From Pseudomonas sp. P8_229 (GTDB taxonomy: Bacteria; Pseudomonadota; Gammaproteobacteria; Pseudomonadales; Pseudomonadaceae): a stretch of 64,000 nt of DNA. Made by a program: the position numbers and the translations under genes. The stretch spans positions 5,766,501 through 5,830,500 of the forward strand of contig NZ_CP125378.1 in NCBI RefSeq assembly GCF_034008635.1, read 5' to 3'. The notes beneath the pieces are model-generated. The model made no database searches and was not told the DNA's origin. It saw only the letters and a program-made list of their open reading frames with translations. Numbering within the stretch: the stretch's first letter is position 1; each line of letters opens with the position of its first letter. This document shows positions 63,526 through 64,000 of this stretch, piece after piece.

Positions 63526-64000
63526 GGCTGCGTTTCGCGCTCCAGCAGTTGGCGCTTGCGCTCCACGCCCCAGCGATACCCCGAGAGATTGCCATCGCTG
63601 CGCACCACCCGATGGCAGGGGATCGCCACGGCCAGACGGTTGGCGCCGCACGCCTGCGCCACGGCGCGCATGGAGGTCGGCGCGCCGATGCGTTGGGCGA
63701 TCTCGGCGTAGCTGGCGGTGCGCCCAGCCGGGATTTCCCGCAGCGCCTGCCACACCCGCTCCTGAAACGCGGTGCCGCGCACATCCAGTGGCAAATCGAG
63801 CCCCAGCGCTGGCGCCTCGATGAAGCCCACCACTTTGGCAATCAACTGTTCGAAGCCGGCATCGGCGCCAATCAGGTTGGCCTGACGGAACTGATCCTGC
63901 AGATCACACACCAGTTGATGCGGATCGTCACCCAACAGAATCGCGCAGACCCCGCGCTCACTCTGTGCCACCAGAATCGCCCCGAGTGAGCACTGGCCGA
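63522..64000 (-). CDS. Methylated-DNA-[protein]-cysteine S-methyltransferase, C-terminal part (runs off window)
   Basis: The frame is open to base 64000, giving at least 158 codons. GQCSLGAILVAQSERGVCAI is the start of the ribonuclease-like domain, GTAFQERVWQALREIPAGRT leads into the helix-turn-helix, and the acceptor Cys is in VAIPCHRVVRSDGNLSGYRW. LLGDDPHQLVCDLQDQF favours an Ada-type protein over the shorter Ogt. It directly repairs O6-methylguanine. Confidence 0.88.
   Translation of the reverse strand, partial: GQCSLGAILVAQSERGVCAILLGDDPHQLVCDLQDQFRQANLIGADAGFEQLIAKVVGFIEAPALGLDLPLDVRGTAFQERVWQALREIPAGRTASYAEIAQRIGAPTSMRAVAQACGANRLAVAIPCHRVVRSDGNLSGYRWGVERKRQLLERETQP

Overview
The window is chromosomal DNA of a Pseudomonas of the fluorescens group. 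The evidence is the high GC content, the gacA-uvrC-pgsA-tRNA(Gly)-tRNA(Cys)-tRNA(Leu) order, the TTG-started gacA, and at least ten copies of the fluorescens-type REP sequence (core GTGGGAGCGGGCTTGCTCGCGA), most of them as inverted pairs (REPINs). No rRNA, CRISPR array or intact prophage is present.

Layout. 1-5.0 kb: aerobic cobalamin cobaltochelatase, with a 5'-truncated cobN, a ChlI-like AAA+ gene and a VWA (ChlD-like) reading frame joined to it by a convincing -1 frameshift cassette. 5.2-12.5 kb: a phospholipase D-like protein, a KAP-family P-loop ATPase, a TerC/CBS membrane protein, a thioredoxin-like protein and a decayed StbD-type antitoxin. 12.7-19.4 kb: a catabolic island with an amino-acid-type ABC transporter, RidA, an IclR regulator, a PLP ammonia-lyase and a KDG kinase, read as D-glucosaminate use. 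19.6-23.8 kb: parvulin, hybrid sensor kinase, PilU-like ATPase. 23.9-29.8 kb: 3-hydroxybutyrate/acetoacetate catabolism with a sigma-54 activator and a matching -24/-12 promoter. 30.0-35.5 kb: yejABEF peptide importer. 35.6-41.4 kb: second parvulin, lipase, a triple-repeat protein of unknown function, a DAHP synthase with an aromatic-rich leader peptide and attenuator, a nitrilase and a GNAT acetyltransferase. 41.5-44.6 kb: gacA, uvrC, pgsA.

44.6-47.7 kb is a tRNA cluster hit at least twice by mobile DNA. The 3' half of tRNA-Cys and its terminator are duplicated about 2.3 kb downstream, enclosing one VWA-domain gene and an IS3 fragment. Behind tRNA-Leu lies a frameshifted phage-integrase C-terminus. 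48-52.6 kb is a stretch of small proteins (AidA/PixA-like, MsrA, several short hypotheticals). 52.6-64 kb: ABC-F ATPase, topoisomerase IB, modABC with a perfect ModE palindrome, nitronate monooxygenase, a large exported Trp/Tyr/Gly-rich protein, a YhdH-type oxidoreductase, a GyrI-like protein and the end of a DNA methyltransferase-repair gene.

The observations most worth follow-up are the -1 frameshift site between the two chelatase frames, the REPIN read in frame through cobN, the two consecutive aromatic-rich leader ORFs before the DAHP synthase gene, the tRNA-Cys-flanked VWA island, and the KAP/PLD gene pair as a possible defence locus. All assignments come from reading the sequence; no database search was run.
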